Shown here: one piece after another, positions 47,669 to 59,914 of the stretch
Position numbering within the stretch: the stretch's first letter is position 1
Layout: the number at the start of each line of letters is the position of its first letter
NCBI GenBank assembly: GCA_947462335.1
Contig: OX381720.1
Coordinates: 46,922,981-46,986,980, forward strand
DNA: 64,000 bases
Origin: Harmothoe impar
Taxonomy: Eukaryota > Annelida > Polychaeta > Phyllodocida > Polynoidae
Direction: 5' to 3'
Position numbers and translations under genes: made by a program
The notes under the pieces: model-generated
The model's database searches: none
Seen by the model: the letters and a program-made list of their open reading frames with translations, nothing else
Told to the model about the DNA's origin: nothing

Positions 47669-48090
47669 GGCCTGTGTCCATTATACGACAAAGAAAGTGG
47701 AATATATGGCAGTTTTGACGTCCAGCTATATGTACATATCTGGGAATATATTTTGTAGATATATTCTACTTTAACTGCAGGTATACTGTGTCCACTAGGC
47801 GTTATAAATTGCTGCCCAGACTGCCCAGGGCAAACATGGACAAGGTTTTACAATAGAATAAAGAGCACATATTCCAATTTCTGCACTAAAAATCAAACAT
47901 GTTAGATATTCAAATGCCCATATTTGACACCCACTTTTGACCCCTGCATATTGCTATCCCACTTTTGTATTTGAGAATTTTGTCGGACAGCTGTGTCCAC
48001 TGGGAAACAAAACATATATTTCATATTTGTATTCAAATTCACGTTTTAACGGACGACAAACGGCCTCATATATGCAAGTGGACACAGGCC
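47669..48090. repeat. MITE family GGCCTGTGTCCACTA, copy 2
   Basis: Same orientation and interior as copy 1, with both ends intact (GGCCTGTGTCC and GGACACAGGCC) and TA following. Confidence 0.75.
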
Positions 48091-48309
48091 TATTCAGTTG
48101 ATGTGGAATGAGGACCGGCACTCAGCCCTCTGGGGTGGGAGTTTAAGGTTGGGAATGCAAATTCCGCCATTTGTTCCATGTAAACATTCTCGGATTTCTA
48201 CACAAGTTTACATTATTCTGTGTGTCTATAAGTTAGCCTACACAGGAAAAAAGTGACAGTCAGCTGAACTCACATATCTGTCAGTTTATTCACAAAATTC
48301 TCAAATACT

Positions 48310-48606
48310 AAAGTGCGAAAACAAATATTGGACGTCAAAAGTGGACGTCAAAAGTGGACGTTAGAATATCTAACATGTTTAATTTTTGTCCAGAAAGTTG
48401 ACAATATGCTCTTTATCCTATCATAATACCTCATCCATGTATGCCCTGGCAGTCTGGGCAGTAATTTATCACGTCTAGTAGACACAGCCAACCTTGATTT
48501 AAAGTGGAAGATATATAGAAAATGTATTTCAAAATATGAATATATTAGTGGACGCCAAACAGGTGAAATCGTCCACTTCCCTTGTTGTATAGTGGACACA
48601 CACCTA
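48310..48606. repeat. MITE family GGCCTGTGTCCACTA, inverted copy 3
   Basis: The complement of copies 1 and 2: CTGGCAGTCTGGGCAG interior and the end TTGTATAGTGGACACACACC, then TA. The left end is shortened. Confidence 0.7.
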
Positions 48607-48850
48607 TTGGTAAAGATCGGACCATACAACTTTTTGACATACACTAGCAACATTTTAAGCTTCATACTAATACAAACTTGTCATAATACAGTCATAGATT
48701 TAGCGTAGGGGCTGTTTGCGAAAACATTTATCACTTTCAGAAGATATAAGTTGGAAAGGGGGCAATTCAGTGACACATAAAGATATTCCCAGCGATTAGA
48801 TATCAGTGGTGACAAGGCTACATGTAGAGTGATAGAATTTGGCTGGTGGT

Positions 48851-49186
48851 GGCTGTGTCTCACGACCTTGTGCCAATGTTTTTGTCTCTGACCGGGTGCC
48901 GTCTCTGACCGGGTGCCGTTTCTGATTGGGTGCCGTCTCTGACCTTGTGCCAGAGAAAAGTGTTTTTTAATTGTTAACCTATACTCACATATATAAGGAT
49001 TTGTAAAAACGTTATGGCAGTTGTTATGTAATCATAATTAGCCTCCTGCTGTTGGTAGAAGGTAACTAAACTCCCAAAGTGATGTCCGGTCAGAGATGGC
49101 ACCCGGTCAGAGACGGCACCTGGTCAGAGACGGCACCCAGTCAGAGACAAAAACATTGGCCCAAGGTCATGAGACATAGCCAGGTG
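48851..49186. repeat. Inverted pair of 17-bp minisatellites
   Basis: TCTCTGACCGGGTGCCG repeats about four times at the left end and, as its complement, about four times at the right end. The outer arms GGCTGTGTCTCACGACCTTG and the complement complete a foldback. A related single-arm repeat is at 18,405-18,520. Confidence 0.75.
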
Positions 49187-49202
49187 GGTCCTCGAGTCAT
49201 TA

Positions 49203-49350
49203 GGTGTGTGTCCACTATACAACAAGGGAAGTGGACGATTTCCGTTATTTGTCGTCCAGCAATGTGTGTGCATTTGGGAATATATTTCCTCCATATATTT
49301 CACTTTGACTGCAGGTATACTGTGTCCACCATAAGCGTTATAAAATGTGA
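49203..49350. repeat. MITE family GGCCTGTGTCCACTA, truncated copy 4
   Basis: GGTGTGTGTCCACTATACAA start and CTGCAGGTATACTGTGTCCA interior match copies 1 and 2; the remainder is missing. Confidence 0.65.
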
Positions 49351-50921
49351 TATACAACTGATTCATGATGTTGACCGCTCAGGACGCCCTGTTTTTACGA
49401 CCACAACAACATCGTAGAGATACTTGACAACATCACTCGATCTGATATTTGATGACTTGACATTTGATGCCAACACCACATCGAATGAGTTAATTATCAA
49501 TATTATACATATATATATATATATATATATTAGACAGGGGAGTCATTCTCGAGGGAACCTGGACTCCCTTTTGACACTGTTTCATTTCTCTGTGTATGTA
49601 CACTGATGTAGGTCTCTCCCTTTCTCTATTGTTTAGTCATTTCATATTTACACTCGCCATGTGGAGCAATAACATAGTGATCTATGGTGGCACTGTACAC
49701 GGCCTTATCCTTATCCACAGGTATGGGTTTTTATATTTGAAGGGTTTGCCAACTATTTCTCTAGACCAAAAAAGGGTGTTTCAGGTAACATTGTCGGAAA
49801 ACGTAGTAGGTAGGTCAGATTTTCTTCAGTCCAGGCCAAAACAAAATTGTCACTCAATTCACTTTTCTATTTACAAAACCCATAGACAAAAGTGATCTTT
49901 TAAAAAGATAGTAAAAACTTCGCTTTTTTTTCAAACGTGAAATCCATGGAGAAACTTTTTATTTCGCGTGGCCTAAAATCAATTTCATGAGGTCAGAGAG
50001 GTCAGACAATTAATTTGGGAGTGGGGAGCCTGTTCCTCCGGACCAAAAATGTTCTAAAATCTCTAAAAATGGGGAAAATGCAAGGGTCGGCCCTCTTTTG
50101 AATCTAGGGTAGGGTGTCCTGAAACACACCTTTATTTATAATGTAGTGCATATTATCTTCTATTTGTAGCATGCTACTTTTTATAAACGTTTTAAAGCGT
50201 TTCAAATACATTGAGTGTATTTTATCTGTAAAACCTTGGTTGTTATCTTTTGTCTGTGTTACAGTAAAGAAACGAGGCCTGCTGGGGCTGAAACGTGTCT
50301 TGTGTTTTTTCTTACCTCTAAGCTGTGTTTTCTTAAGAGCATAACTGGCACGCAGGATCTGTACCATGTACCTGTGTCTGGCCCACCTGAAAGTTAGACT
50401 TGGAGTAAGGATACTGACGTAGTGGTATCTGCTCAACTGTTCAAGGTGCATAAACTACTGGATGCATTAACCCTTTAAAGATCACAGAATGTTTTTTGAT
50501 GTGTTACCTCTTTTGACTATCGTTGCTACGCATAATTGCGACTTGACTTGCCAAGGATGTATCATGCATCATGCGGACCCTTTCCTGTGGTGACGGCATG
50601 ATGCATTCATGCAGCCCTGGTGAGTGGACTGGGCGATATCTAGAGGGCAAAATGCATCGATGCACTTTACGGCCCTTAAAGGGCTAACCGGGTCTGGTGC
50701 CGTAGAAGTAGGCCTATCACACAGATTCAGCATGGCATGTTGCCCCGACAAGAGCATAATATAGGATAGCCCCAGACAGTGCTCAGTTGTCGAACTTTAG
50801 AACTCAATTTTGTAAATAAAGGGTAGTCGTGTAGCTGAACACGGGGAAAATATGAACAAAAGAGTGTTTAATTTATTTCATGGTGAATACGACAGCATCA
50901 CTATAGTCACACCAAGTAATA
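49351..50921. other. Non-coding region
   Basis: An (AT)n tract at 49,508-49,533, a GTGAAATCCATGGAGAAACT remnant of the 24.9-27.1 kb foldback end near 49,930-49,960, and a GCATGATGCATTCATGCAGC repeat near 50,590 that recurs at 60,550. No gene is supported. Confidence 0.35.
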
Positions 50922-51344
50922 GGCCCGTGTCCACTAGGATGACTTGTATAACATGGTTTTGTCGCTGAAATACAAGTTTTGTCGCTTGAAAACACGTTTT
51001 AGGCCGGACTCGACTACAGCGACACTGGTCGCTGCGAAACGTGGCGTTCTTTTACTCCTTTGTTTTAGAAAGCATCGCTTCATTTCGCTTCATTTCGCCT
51101 GTGTTTCGCCCTGAATGTCGCCCTCTTCCTGGGGCATTCAGGGCGATATTCAGGGCGAAACACAGCGAAACAAGGCGAACTATTTAAGAACAAAGGACCT
51201 AAGAGAACGCACTGTTTCGCAGGTAGCTGTGCCGCCCTAGTGAAGTCCGAGCTCTTGTCGGCGCCAAAACCCCAGTTGAAAACGTGTTTGTCGGAGCCCA
51301 AACGTGTTTTCCAGCGACAAAACAATGTTATATATACACGGGCC
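50922..51344. repeat. MITE GGCCCGTGT, 423 bp
   Basis: Terminal repeats of about 50 bp: GGCCCGTGTCCACTAGGATG and, inverted, GGCCCGTGTATATATAAC, both followed by ACA(A/T)GGTTTTGTCGCTG-like sequence. TA flanks both ends. The interior has repeated GGGCGAAACAC and complements. The tip matches the 47-49 kb family. Confidence 0.8.
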
Positions 51345-51443
51345 TAATGCTACACTAAAAAAGTAAACTTGTCTCCAGACTGTCTGTGACTTGTCTCCAG
51401 ACTGTATGTGACTGTCATAAAACAAACGAGTTAAAAACTCGCC

Positions 51444-51573
51444 TACACACTCAGAAAAGTCAGCGTCATTGTCGCTAAAACCACTCTCCTGTCTCACCTG
51501 AAATTCAGGCACTGCTAGACTTTCAGGTGAGTGGGGTTTTAGCGACAATGACGCTGACTTTTCTGAGTGTGTA
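51444..51573. repeat. Near-perfect hairpin with 38-bp arms
   Basis: TACACACTCAGAAAAGTCAG and the following GCGTCATTGTCGCTAAAACC are exactly complemented at 51,534-51,573, leaving a loop of about 50 bases. Either a young MITE or a hairpin precursor. Confidence 0.75.
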
Positions 51574-52104
51574 CTCATAAACACAGCGTGATACTGTTTA
51601 GAATATCCAGATAACGTCATACATTTATAGGGATATCCTGATAATGCTCTTGTCGAGGCATCATGGGGGTTACATGCCCTAAATACGTACAGTTGTCTGT
51701 GGTAGCCTACTGCACCAAACAGCTCATAACGAGGTCGTCTATAGAAGTGCTCACTATACCAGAAGCAGGGTATTTAATAGTGTGCATGTATATCAGGCAG
51801 CCAGGCATACAGACACTATCTCTTGTGTGTGTTGTATTTTCAGTCGGAAAGTGAGGAGTCAGAAGTAAGGATGGAGAGATAGGAGAGCTGTATGGGTCCA
51901 TGTGGAAGGATGTAAGTATATAGTGATGCATCACCATCGTATGAAGTATTGAAGAATATTATCTTGATCTCATAGACTCTATCCTGAGAAGGTAATAAAG
52001 TTGTATTAAGATCAATTGAGTTTGGTGAATTTTCATTTTGATCCAAAACAGGGACCATGTCTAGGACATTTTTTGAAATCCTGACCTTTATATATATATG
52101 GAGA

Positions 52105-52212
52105 AATAGATAACTAGATAGATAACTAGATAGATAGATAGATAAATAAATAGATAAATAGATAGATAGATAGATAAATAAATAGATAAATAAATAGATA
52201 GATATAGAGATA
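52105..52212. repeat. GATA/AATA microsatellite
   Basis: GATA units with GATAAATA interruptions, just upstream of the fucosyltransferase. Confidence 0.9.
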
Positions 52213-52463
52213 CATTGTAGATAATTATGTCTGTGTGTCTGTCTGTCTCTCTAGATACATTTTCCTTCTCAAAACATCGAGAAACTACACAGAGGAGGTG
52301 ATGTATGCGGGGCGTCCTCTCTAGCTGACTGGCTCACATGTACATCAGGCGTAATATAAATAAACACTTAAATAATTGTTCTCCTCTTCCAGGCAGATGT
52401 CGGTCATAGGGGTATCCTGTTGTTAGTAGATGGGATGAACAACGGGGCCATATAGATCTAACG

Positions 52464-53639
52464 ATGGGACGCGCCAAGAGCCTCCTGATCACAATGTCAC
52501 TATTGGCAGGCATAACCTGTTGCTATCTCTGGGCGGCGTCGGGCGTGGAGAACGACTGGGTTGAGGACGTGGACCCCTTCATAAAGACCCATGATGACGC
52601 CAAGGTGAAGAGGATAGCCTTCTGGAGTTCTGTGTTCGGCGTGCAGAAGTGGGGGACACAGGAGGGGGAGAGGAGGTCCGATATGATCTGTAGAGGGGGG
52701 AGTGTGAGGTGCCGAACGTACTCTGATAAAAACCAGCCCTTGCTGTATGACGCCCTGGTGTTCCACGGTCGGGACCCCCAGAGGGTCCCCTCAGAACGCT
52801 CCCCCCACCAGGTGTACATCATGATGGTCATGGAGTCGCCAGCCTACAGGGGCGGCCACTTCATCCCTGGGGGAGACTTCTACAACTGGACAATGACCTA
52901 CAGCAGGAAATCCGATTATTTCACACCCTATCTGTCGTTCAAGCGGCGCGGGCCTAAATCTGTCGGCAAGAAGTATAGTGAAAGTGACTTCTATAACCTG
53001 ACGGGTCTAGCGGTTGCCATGCGACGTTATCGGTATGAGGGGGAGGCTATTGCCTTCTGGGTGGTGAGTCATTGCAGTACCTACAGCCATCGTGAGGACT
53101 ATGTGGAGGCCCTGAAGGAGCACATGGCTGTAGATATATACGGCAAGTGTGGCCAGGACTGCAGCCTAAAACAGAAGGCCTCAGGCCTGGACTGTCGGCA
53201 GTTCCTGGCCAGCACAGGACAATACAAGTTCTATTTATCCTTTGAGAACTCAGCATGTAGGGATTATATCACAGATAAGGCCGTCACTGCTTTGAGATAC
53301 GGACTAGTGCCAATCGTCTACGGCGGATTATCCACGGAGGACTACACGGCCCTTTTGCCTCCCAGGTCCTTTATAGACGTGAGGAACTTCACATCGCCAA
53401 AACATCTGGTGGACTATTTGCATTATTTGGACAGAAATGACCAGGCCTACATGAAGTACCATGCCTGGAGGCAGGACTGGGAGTTTGGTTCAGAGGAGGA
53501 GGATGTGTGGTGCAAGGTGTGCCATGCCCTGCATAACGTTGGTAAAGCTCCTCCCAAAAGCATAGACTGGGGTCAATTCTGGAACCCCACTACTGAGTGT
53601 GATAATCACATGTTGGAAAAGGCCCTAGGGAAAGCATGA
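52464..53639 (+). CDS. Alpha-1,3-fucosyltransferase (GT10), 391 aa
   Basis: A Golgi type II membrane enzyme that transfers fucose from GDP-fucose to GlcNAc in N-glycans or glycolipids. Residues 7-25 are the membrane anchor after a short basic start. The GT10 donor-binding core is at 253-290: FYLSFENSACRDYITDKAVT, then LVPIVYGG. The upstream acceptor-side motif NWTMTYSRKSDY is at 141-152. Sequons NWT, NLT and NFT at 141, 178 and 308 suggest glycosylation. Length fits the family. The coding region is intronless, as in many animal FUT genes; a CTCTTCCAG acceptor at 52,384-52,392 suggests a 5' UTR intron. The first ATG of the frame is used. The exact linkage is not settled by sequence alone. Confidence 0.9.
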   Translation: MGRAKSLLITMSLLAGITCCYLWAASGVENDWVEDVDPFIKTHDDAKVKRIAFWSSVFGVQKWGTQEGERRSDMICRGGSVRCRTYSDKNQPLLYDALVFHGRDPQRVPSERSPHQVYIMMVMESPAYRGGHFIPGGDFYNWTMTYSRKSDYFTPYLSFKRRGPKSVGKKYSESDFYNLTGLAVAMRRYRYEGEAIAFWVVSHCSTYSHREDYVEALKEHMAVDIYGKCGQDCSLKQKASGLDCRQFLASTGQYKFYLSFENSACRDYITDKAVTALRYGLVPIVYGGLSTEDYTALLPPRSFIDVRNFTSPKHLVDYLHYLDRNDQAYMKYHAWRQDWEFGSEEEDVWCKVCHALHNVGKAPPKSIDWGQFWNPTTECDNHMLEKALGKA

Positions 53640-56242
53640 TTAACCATGTCTAAGCGCCAGGGTCTCAAATAAGTACTGGTCCCAAATAATCGCCAACGTA
53701 GGCTACAAATGAATTCACTATATTCTTGTCTCAAATAAGCATCGGTCTCATCCTCTTGAAAAGAGTGGAGGCCGCATACCATAAAGAGAACGCCCATATT
53801 TTGGTTTGTCAAAAATGGTGAGTGTTTCTCAAAGTCTAGGCCTCTTTTGCATGGAGTGTTCCGCGTGTTGCAGGCCAAGGTGTGCATAATGCTACAAATC
53901 TAGTCTGAATGTGCCATACAATTATTATTCAATCTTAAGGCCACACTTTTTTTTAATTTGGGTTTCGGACACTCCGAAAATTAATCATCGCACGGAGGAC
54001 GAAATAAAAGAAATTAAAAATAAAATAAAATTTGGCCTCTGGTCTGGGTATTTTATATATTGTACGTTCAGAAAGCTTGGATATCCCAATGTCGGAGGGA
54101 AAAATAAAATAAAAACACCACCCACTATAGAAAGGATGACCTGACAATAGAAATACAATATTTACATGAAGAGATTTTTTTTAAGATTTTCAAAAATCCA
54201 GAAAATGTTGACATCCCATTTTACCTTAATGAAAGGTAGAAAGCTGTTTTCCTGTTGATTTCAGCTTTCCATTGGTATATTATGCCATATATCTTTCATT
54301 TTTTACCTTATTTTGTTTTCACTGGAACACACATCCGAGGGAATAAAAAAAAAAGTGTAAAATCCAAATTTTATTTTTATTCCGATTTTGGGCTTTCCTA
54401 GTGCGGCGGGCCCGTAACCCAAATAATAAAAAAAAGTGTGGCTAAGGGTGCTAACCAAAATGCTATATCAATTTTCAAATTTATAAGCAGTCAAGTATGG
54501 ATTATTCATGTTATCTTATGTGCTGCAGAAATATATAGGCCCAGCCTGCTATTACATAGGATTAGCTAAATGACTGTGACGTTCTATATAAAGATGACAT
54601 TCCGGGGTCTCAATAATATGCATATTGGAGATCTAGTTCTCAAATTTCTTTATCAATTTGAGTGTTTAGGTCATACTCAATGTAAAGAGGTATAGGTTAC
54701 CTTTGAAAACAAAGTTCCCCTTTCATTAATATTGACCATAGTTAAAATAACTAGGCCTCAATACATCAAATCCCTGCACAGCCACACTGAAAACCCAGAG
54801 GAAGGCTCCTAGTCATTATGACGACCTAGGTGGTCATGATGACTAATAGAAAGTGCTCTGGAGATTGGTGTATGAATATAGTCTCTAATTAGTTCACCTC
54901 CTAATGAGAGGCATCCCTTTCACATATATTAGGTTTACTCTTAAAGAACTTAAACTTAAAGAAGCTTTACTTGTTATAAATAAGTTGTGTATGTGTGAGA
55001 AGGATGGACTTGAAGGTATAGAGACTACTCTGCTCCCTGTCACCATCTCATGATAGAAAATTTACTTCAATCAATTTACCCTGGGTGGCAGCACGTGACA
55101 GGGAATGTTCCATGTCCAACACCCAGATATACCCTAGGTTGTTCCAATGACTACCCAATGGTGTTGAGACTTGTCATTACTGATGACTCTAGATCTTCGA
55201 ATTTACCTAAAACAATAACCTTAAGGTAGTAATTTTGACTACCCAATCCATGTGACTACCTACGGTTGTCATTATGACAATTTTGGTCTATATTGACCTA
55301 AAGTTGTCAATTTTGGTATTGTCAAAATGACGGCCCTGAGGTTTTCAGTGCATTGTGCATGCAAGCAGTAAAACTCATGTATATTATCAGTGTGCATGCA
55401 ATATGCATCTTTTGTCAGATTCTACCTTTTAAATTGTATAGAGGATCATGATATCGAAAAAGACCCCGATATCATGATGGCATAATATCGGTATGTCAAG
55501 TGTCAACATAAAACAATATTACTGAAGGTCCCCTGGTACATCACGTTTGCCCAATTCCTCCAGGTGGTAATACATAATTATAGGATCGTGAGTATCAGTA
55601 GGTTTATAGCATAATATAAGAAACTAGTCTTTATTCATTTGGCAGCAGAAGTTGTTACAGTTTGTTATCAATAGGCCTTTTCCAGGTGTCCAGGGAATAC
55701 CAGCCAGTAAACCCAGAATAAACATGTGTGAAATGAACCGTAATTAGTTGTTATTAGTGGATATATCACCGATAGCTTACTCGATGTTACTATCTTCTTA
55801 GTAGGAGAATGTTATGGATAATGTTGATATTAACACATGAATACATCCAACTCTAATGTGTGGCCAGGTAGGTGAAACGTGCTTCCATGGGAGGACTTTT
55901 AGTAACTGGGGTTGCCACTAGGTGGCAGCAGGATGGTAAAGGCAACAGCTGATCAAAATGAGTACTTTTTGATGTAGAAAACTATACATGCTGTTTGTAC
56001 AACATGGCGTTACAATGTTTTAGCTTCACACTAACCACTAATGCACATGGTCAATATACAGTAACCACAATGACAATATGCACATCCAATACTTCCACCT
56101 CTGTCCCTCAGTCCCTATCCCAGACACTAGACAGAAATATCACCAGTACATTGTCATTAAGTGAATCAGGTGGTAGTGTAGGAAACTAGAGATACTATTT
56201 GCAGACTATTCCTAGCTGATGGAGATTGCTATGTAGAACCAA
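53640..56242. other. Non-coding region between fucosyltransferase and GPCR
   Basis: A repeat unit with two inverted AAAAAAAAGTGTGG-like ends (GGCCACACTTTTTTTTAATT at about 53,940 and AAAAAAAGTGTGGC at about 54,430) brackets roughly 500 bp and looks like a MITE. Short motifs GACTACC(C/T)A and ATTATGAC recur at 54,815-55,330. The 64-aa frame at 55,995 is Ser/Thr-rich and not recognised. Confidence 0.4.
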
Positions 56243-57205
56243 ATGAGCTCCAACCATTTGTTATCATTTAATACCAGTAGCAATTATTATGAAGTTACAA
56301 TTCAACAACCAGAGTGGTTCTCATCATTTAACCTGTATGCAACTATAACTCTGTTTGGAGTTGGTACAATAGTGAACAGTCTGATTATCATTGTGATAGT
56401 GTATGGCAAGCTGATGAAGACCTCTGTCTTCATGATCCTGCTGTTGGTCCTTGCTGTATTTGATAACTTATCCCTGTGGTTTGTTGATTCATTGGATGAC
56501 GGTAAAGGAATACATGGCTTACTTCCTTTCTCCTCATCTATATGGCTCTGCCGTATACTTACATTTGGTTTTAACATTGTTATCAATACACCTTCCTGGT
56601 TAATTGTTTTGATTTCAGCTGAACGCACAATAGCTGTACTCCATCCATTTAAAGTACACATCTCTTGTACAAGAAGAAATACGGTCATATCTATCTTTAC
56701 AGTTATTGCTACAATGCTCATTGTTGATTTTTCAGTTTTATTTACCTGCAAAATTAAGATTATAAATGGGATGCCTTCTTGTTACACATTTAGATCTCTG
56801 ATTGAAAATGTTTATCAATTTTTCCTTGGGTTTGTGTATTGTGTTTTCCCCTTTATTGTCATATCTGTGTTGAATGTAATGACACTGAAAAAAATCTATA
56901 CAAAGAAAGAATTTGGAGACAAACAACAGAGGTATCAGCAAGCAAATTCTACCAGTATGACTGCTGGTTTGACTGCTACAATGCTTGCAGTGTGCATTGT
57001 GTTTGTAGTGACTACTGTACCTGCAAGGATCATCATTATTATGATTTCAATATTGAAGTATCTTGAGACAAACAACATCAGCTACTATCTTAAATATATA
57101 TGAGCAATTAAAATGGACCATATTAATCACAGCATAAACTTCATTCTATACTGCATGACTGGATCTGTGTTCAGAAAAGCGTTTGTTAAGATTTTTCAGT
57201 GCTGA
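56243..57205 (+). pseudogene. Class A GPCR with in-frame TGA before TM7
   Basis: Single exon. Codons 1-286 encode an extracellular N-terminus (sequon at 10) and six helices: TM1 about 30-54 (Asn45 in GTIVNSL), TM2 62-84, TM3 100-125, TM4 147-169, TM5 188-212, TM6 240-268 with Pro260. Cys103 and Cys180 would form the usual disulfide. The DRY motif is ERT (127-129). A TGA at 57101-57103 ends the frame, yet 33 codons in the same frame follow and encode a typical TM7 (NHSINFILYC, the NPxxY position) and a basic C-terminal start (GSVFRKAFVK), ending at TGA 57203-57205. The family is close to peptide receptors of the FMRFamide or thyrotropin-releasing type. Either a recent nonsense allele, a sequencing error or a stop readthrough; no frameshift is needed. 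Confidence 0.8.
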
Positions 57206-58476
57206 AGAGTAAGAAGACCAAGACCTAATGCTGAGGAATATCCACTCAGTATACTCATGAGGAAGTACTAGGCAGTAACATGTCTTTTAAAGATTGGATT
57301 TAGGTTTTTAATGTTTCTCGTTTTGCACTTTTAAATGCATGTAGTCAAAAAACCAATATCAAGCCCCAAATCTACAATCTACAAAGATTAACTATGTATT
57401 TTTCCAAGTTCCAAGATGCATCTCTTCTTAGAAGTAATTTATCTCCTTAGGCCTATTTTGCTATTTTCAGTTACAGTATCGACTCATGTTGGAAAGCGAT
57501 TCTGAGGGAAATTTCATATTTAGCCAATGGTATCTCATTGTAAAAACCCGGTTGTAGAACAGCTCTGATAACGTCTACCATCCATCGTCAACATTGAACA
57601 ATAACGACACAGTTAATATGCACATACCGGTTACTTTTACAGCAGACACTGTCTTCACTGCTAGGATACAGTTTAAATTTCATTGGAAGCAACTGGTACG
57701 TCACACAGACAACGTCCACGGCCCATACTCACCAGATATATTTTATCATTATTATTATGGGGTTTATATTCCTGAGAGTATAACACAGCGCGATAGTGAG
57801 ATTGAAAACGAATATGGGGATCTAGTCCAACAAGCCCTACAATTGCAACACATAGCAACCTGACCTATACACCTGCAGTATACAGTTTTGAACTAATTAG
57901 CCCCTCCCCCTTAATACAATTATCCTTACTGCCCCAGCAACATGATAGCATGAGTTAGGGCTTTAAGTTGCAATAACTGCATATAACTGTGTAGCATTGT
58001 GCGAGTACCATCTCACCATAGATAAAACACCACAGAAGATTTCAATTCGTAAAAACATGAATGATAAATATCCTTGTTATAAGAAAATGTGACCTAAAAT
58101 CAATAGTCAATATTATCATACGAAAAGAGAGAACAGCAAAACATTTCTGCAACATTTCCTATACTATTATATGTAACGGTGAACTTCCTAGAATATGGAA
58201 GCTCTTCAACATCTGGTACTAACACATGATAAGGACCTAATAATCCTATCTCTATACCATGATAAGTGTTATCTACCATTCCCTTACCGCTATCTATAGA
58301 TAAAGGACTGCCACGAAATAATCCATTTATGATGAATAGCCCAGTCACATATGATTTCCTGGTGAACCCATGGTGATATAAGAAGCGTTCTTATTTAAAA
58401 TTTGGCATTGCTTTCTGCTACACTAAGGGCCTTGTACTAAGTTGTAGCATGAGTCATTTTCTACACAGAGAGAAGT
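57206..58476. other. Non-coding or unrecognised region
   Basis: An 89-codon frame (57,594-57,863 plus) and an 82-codon frame (58,100-58,348 minus) have mixed composition but no recognised domain, splice context or homologue I know. I do not call them genes. Confidence 0.3.
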
Positions 58477-58689
58477 AAAGGTGTCAACTGTGTCTCCCAC
58501 GTGGCTCTGGTAAAATAGGGAGTCGAACAACTAACGACTCTGCTTATATGGAGGGTCAATTTGAGTTGACTCTCTACTATCAGTGTCAACTTGAGTTGAC
58601 TCTCTACTATTAGTGTCAATAGCAGAGTCAATAGCTGTTTGACACTCCATTTTTTCCAGAGTCACGTGGGAGACACAGTTGACACCTTT
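58477..58689. repeat. Foldback MITE, about 213 bp
   Basis: Arms AAGGTGTCAACTGTGTCTCC and the complement at 58,668-58,689, with CACGTGG(C/A)CTCTGG continuing inward. The interior has two AGTTGACTCTCTACTAT units. Confidence 0.8.
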
Positions 58690-59040
58690 ATTTTTCTGTT
58701 CGTAATCACCGCATCTGCAACATTTATACATAATTATTATATGATATAGTATTCATGCAGAGATACACCCGTACAGTTGGCTTTAGGAACAAAGGAACCA
58801 GCATGCGTGTATGTAATTATATAATCACTAATGGTATAAGCTAATTTAATGCTATCAGAGAAGTGGCCGTACAATATAGAATAATATACTTATCCAGGTT
58901 TATTCCGCACTAGCGGGGTGCAGTAATTCTACCCTGTAGACCTTTAGCTGAAGCTGGTTCCTGACATGTCCAAAATCAGAGTTGTAGCGGTCATAAACTT
59001 TTGAATCATTTTTGAATATTCTTTACATCAGCTGTTGGAT

Positions 59041-59100
59041 TGGGAGAGTGGTTAGTATATTGGCTAACCCAGCCAGGGGTCATAGGTTCAAATCAAAGCC
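59041..59100 (+). repeat. tRNA-derived SINE fragment
   Basis: A-box-like GAGTGGTTAGTATATTGGC and B-box GGTTCAAATC at tRNA spacing, without a pairing acceptor stem. Confidence 0.5.
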
Positions 59101-59603
59101 AAAGGTTTATGGCCCCTAAAACTCCAGATTTCGGACATAACAGAAAACAGCTTCAGCTAACCAGCTGGCGGCTATAGTTAGCAGAGGAAAAAAACACTGG
59201 TACCAGACAAAACGGCGTTGTGCAGTGATCATCTTGATACTGGGGAGTAGAGGGGATGCCCCAGGGGGAGGCACAGTATAGGTCATGTGGGGAGAAAAGT
59301 GCATGCACACAGTCACAGAGAATCTCCATGTGGAGAATAATGGACATGTAAACATGACAGTATCCAAGCAGAACGTATAGTCTGCGTCCCTCTGACCAGA
59401 CCATCCTTTCTGCGTGGCTCCCCATTTATGGCATTGGCATTTATATCTCTCACACTCAGTTATCTCAGTTAATTGTGGTCGCATTTCCCACTCATTATAC
59501 CCCGCCCCGCCCCCTCATCCTAGGACTACGTATACTATACATGTGCAGCTAAGTTTAGCTCCAGTGTATACATACAACAAGGTAGGTGCACGTCTACTGA
59601 GAG

Positions 59604-59914
59604 CACAGGCTGTAACTGAGTCCTGCTGCCGCTGCATTGTGTATGTATAGTATATGTAAAGGTCTGACACTCCTAGTCCCCGGTCTTAAGGCGGCAGCAC
59701 TATACATGAGATTGTAGGTAGACCGTGGCACTATCTAGTAGAAAGGTAGGAACTACAAATCTCTACACTTCAGATGGTGCCACTGTCTACCTAGAATCCC
59801 ATGTACAGTGCTGCCGCCTTAAGTGGATAGATGACCGGGGACTAGGAGTGTCAGACCTTTACATATACTATACATACACAATGCAGCGGCAGCAGGACTC
59901 AGTTACAGCCTGTG
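59604..59914. repeat. Foldback element, 311 bp
   Basis: Arms of about 115 bp from CACAGGCTGTAACTGAGTCC inward to GGCGGCAGCACT are inverted with few changes (59,604-59,710 and 59,805-59,914). The inner part GTAGGTAGACCGTGGCAC also pairs. Confidence 0.85.

Noticed and set aside
57594..57863. 89-codon open frame as a gene
   Set aside because: No recognised domain, no splice context, no sign of conservation that I can judge.
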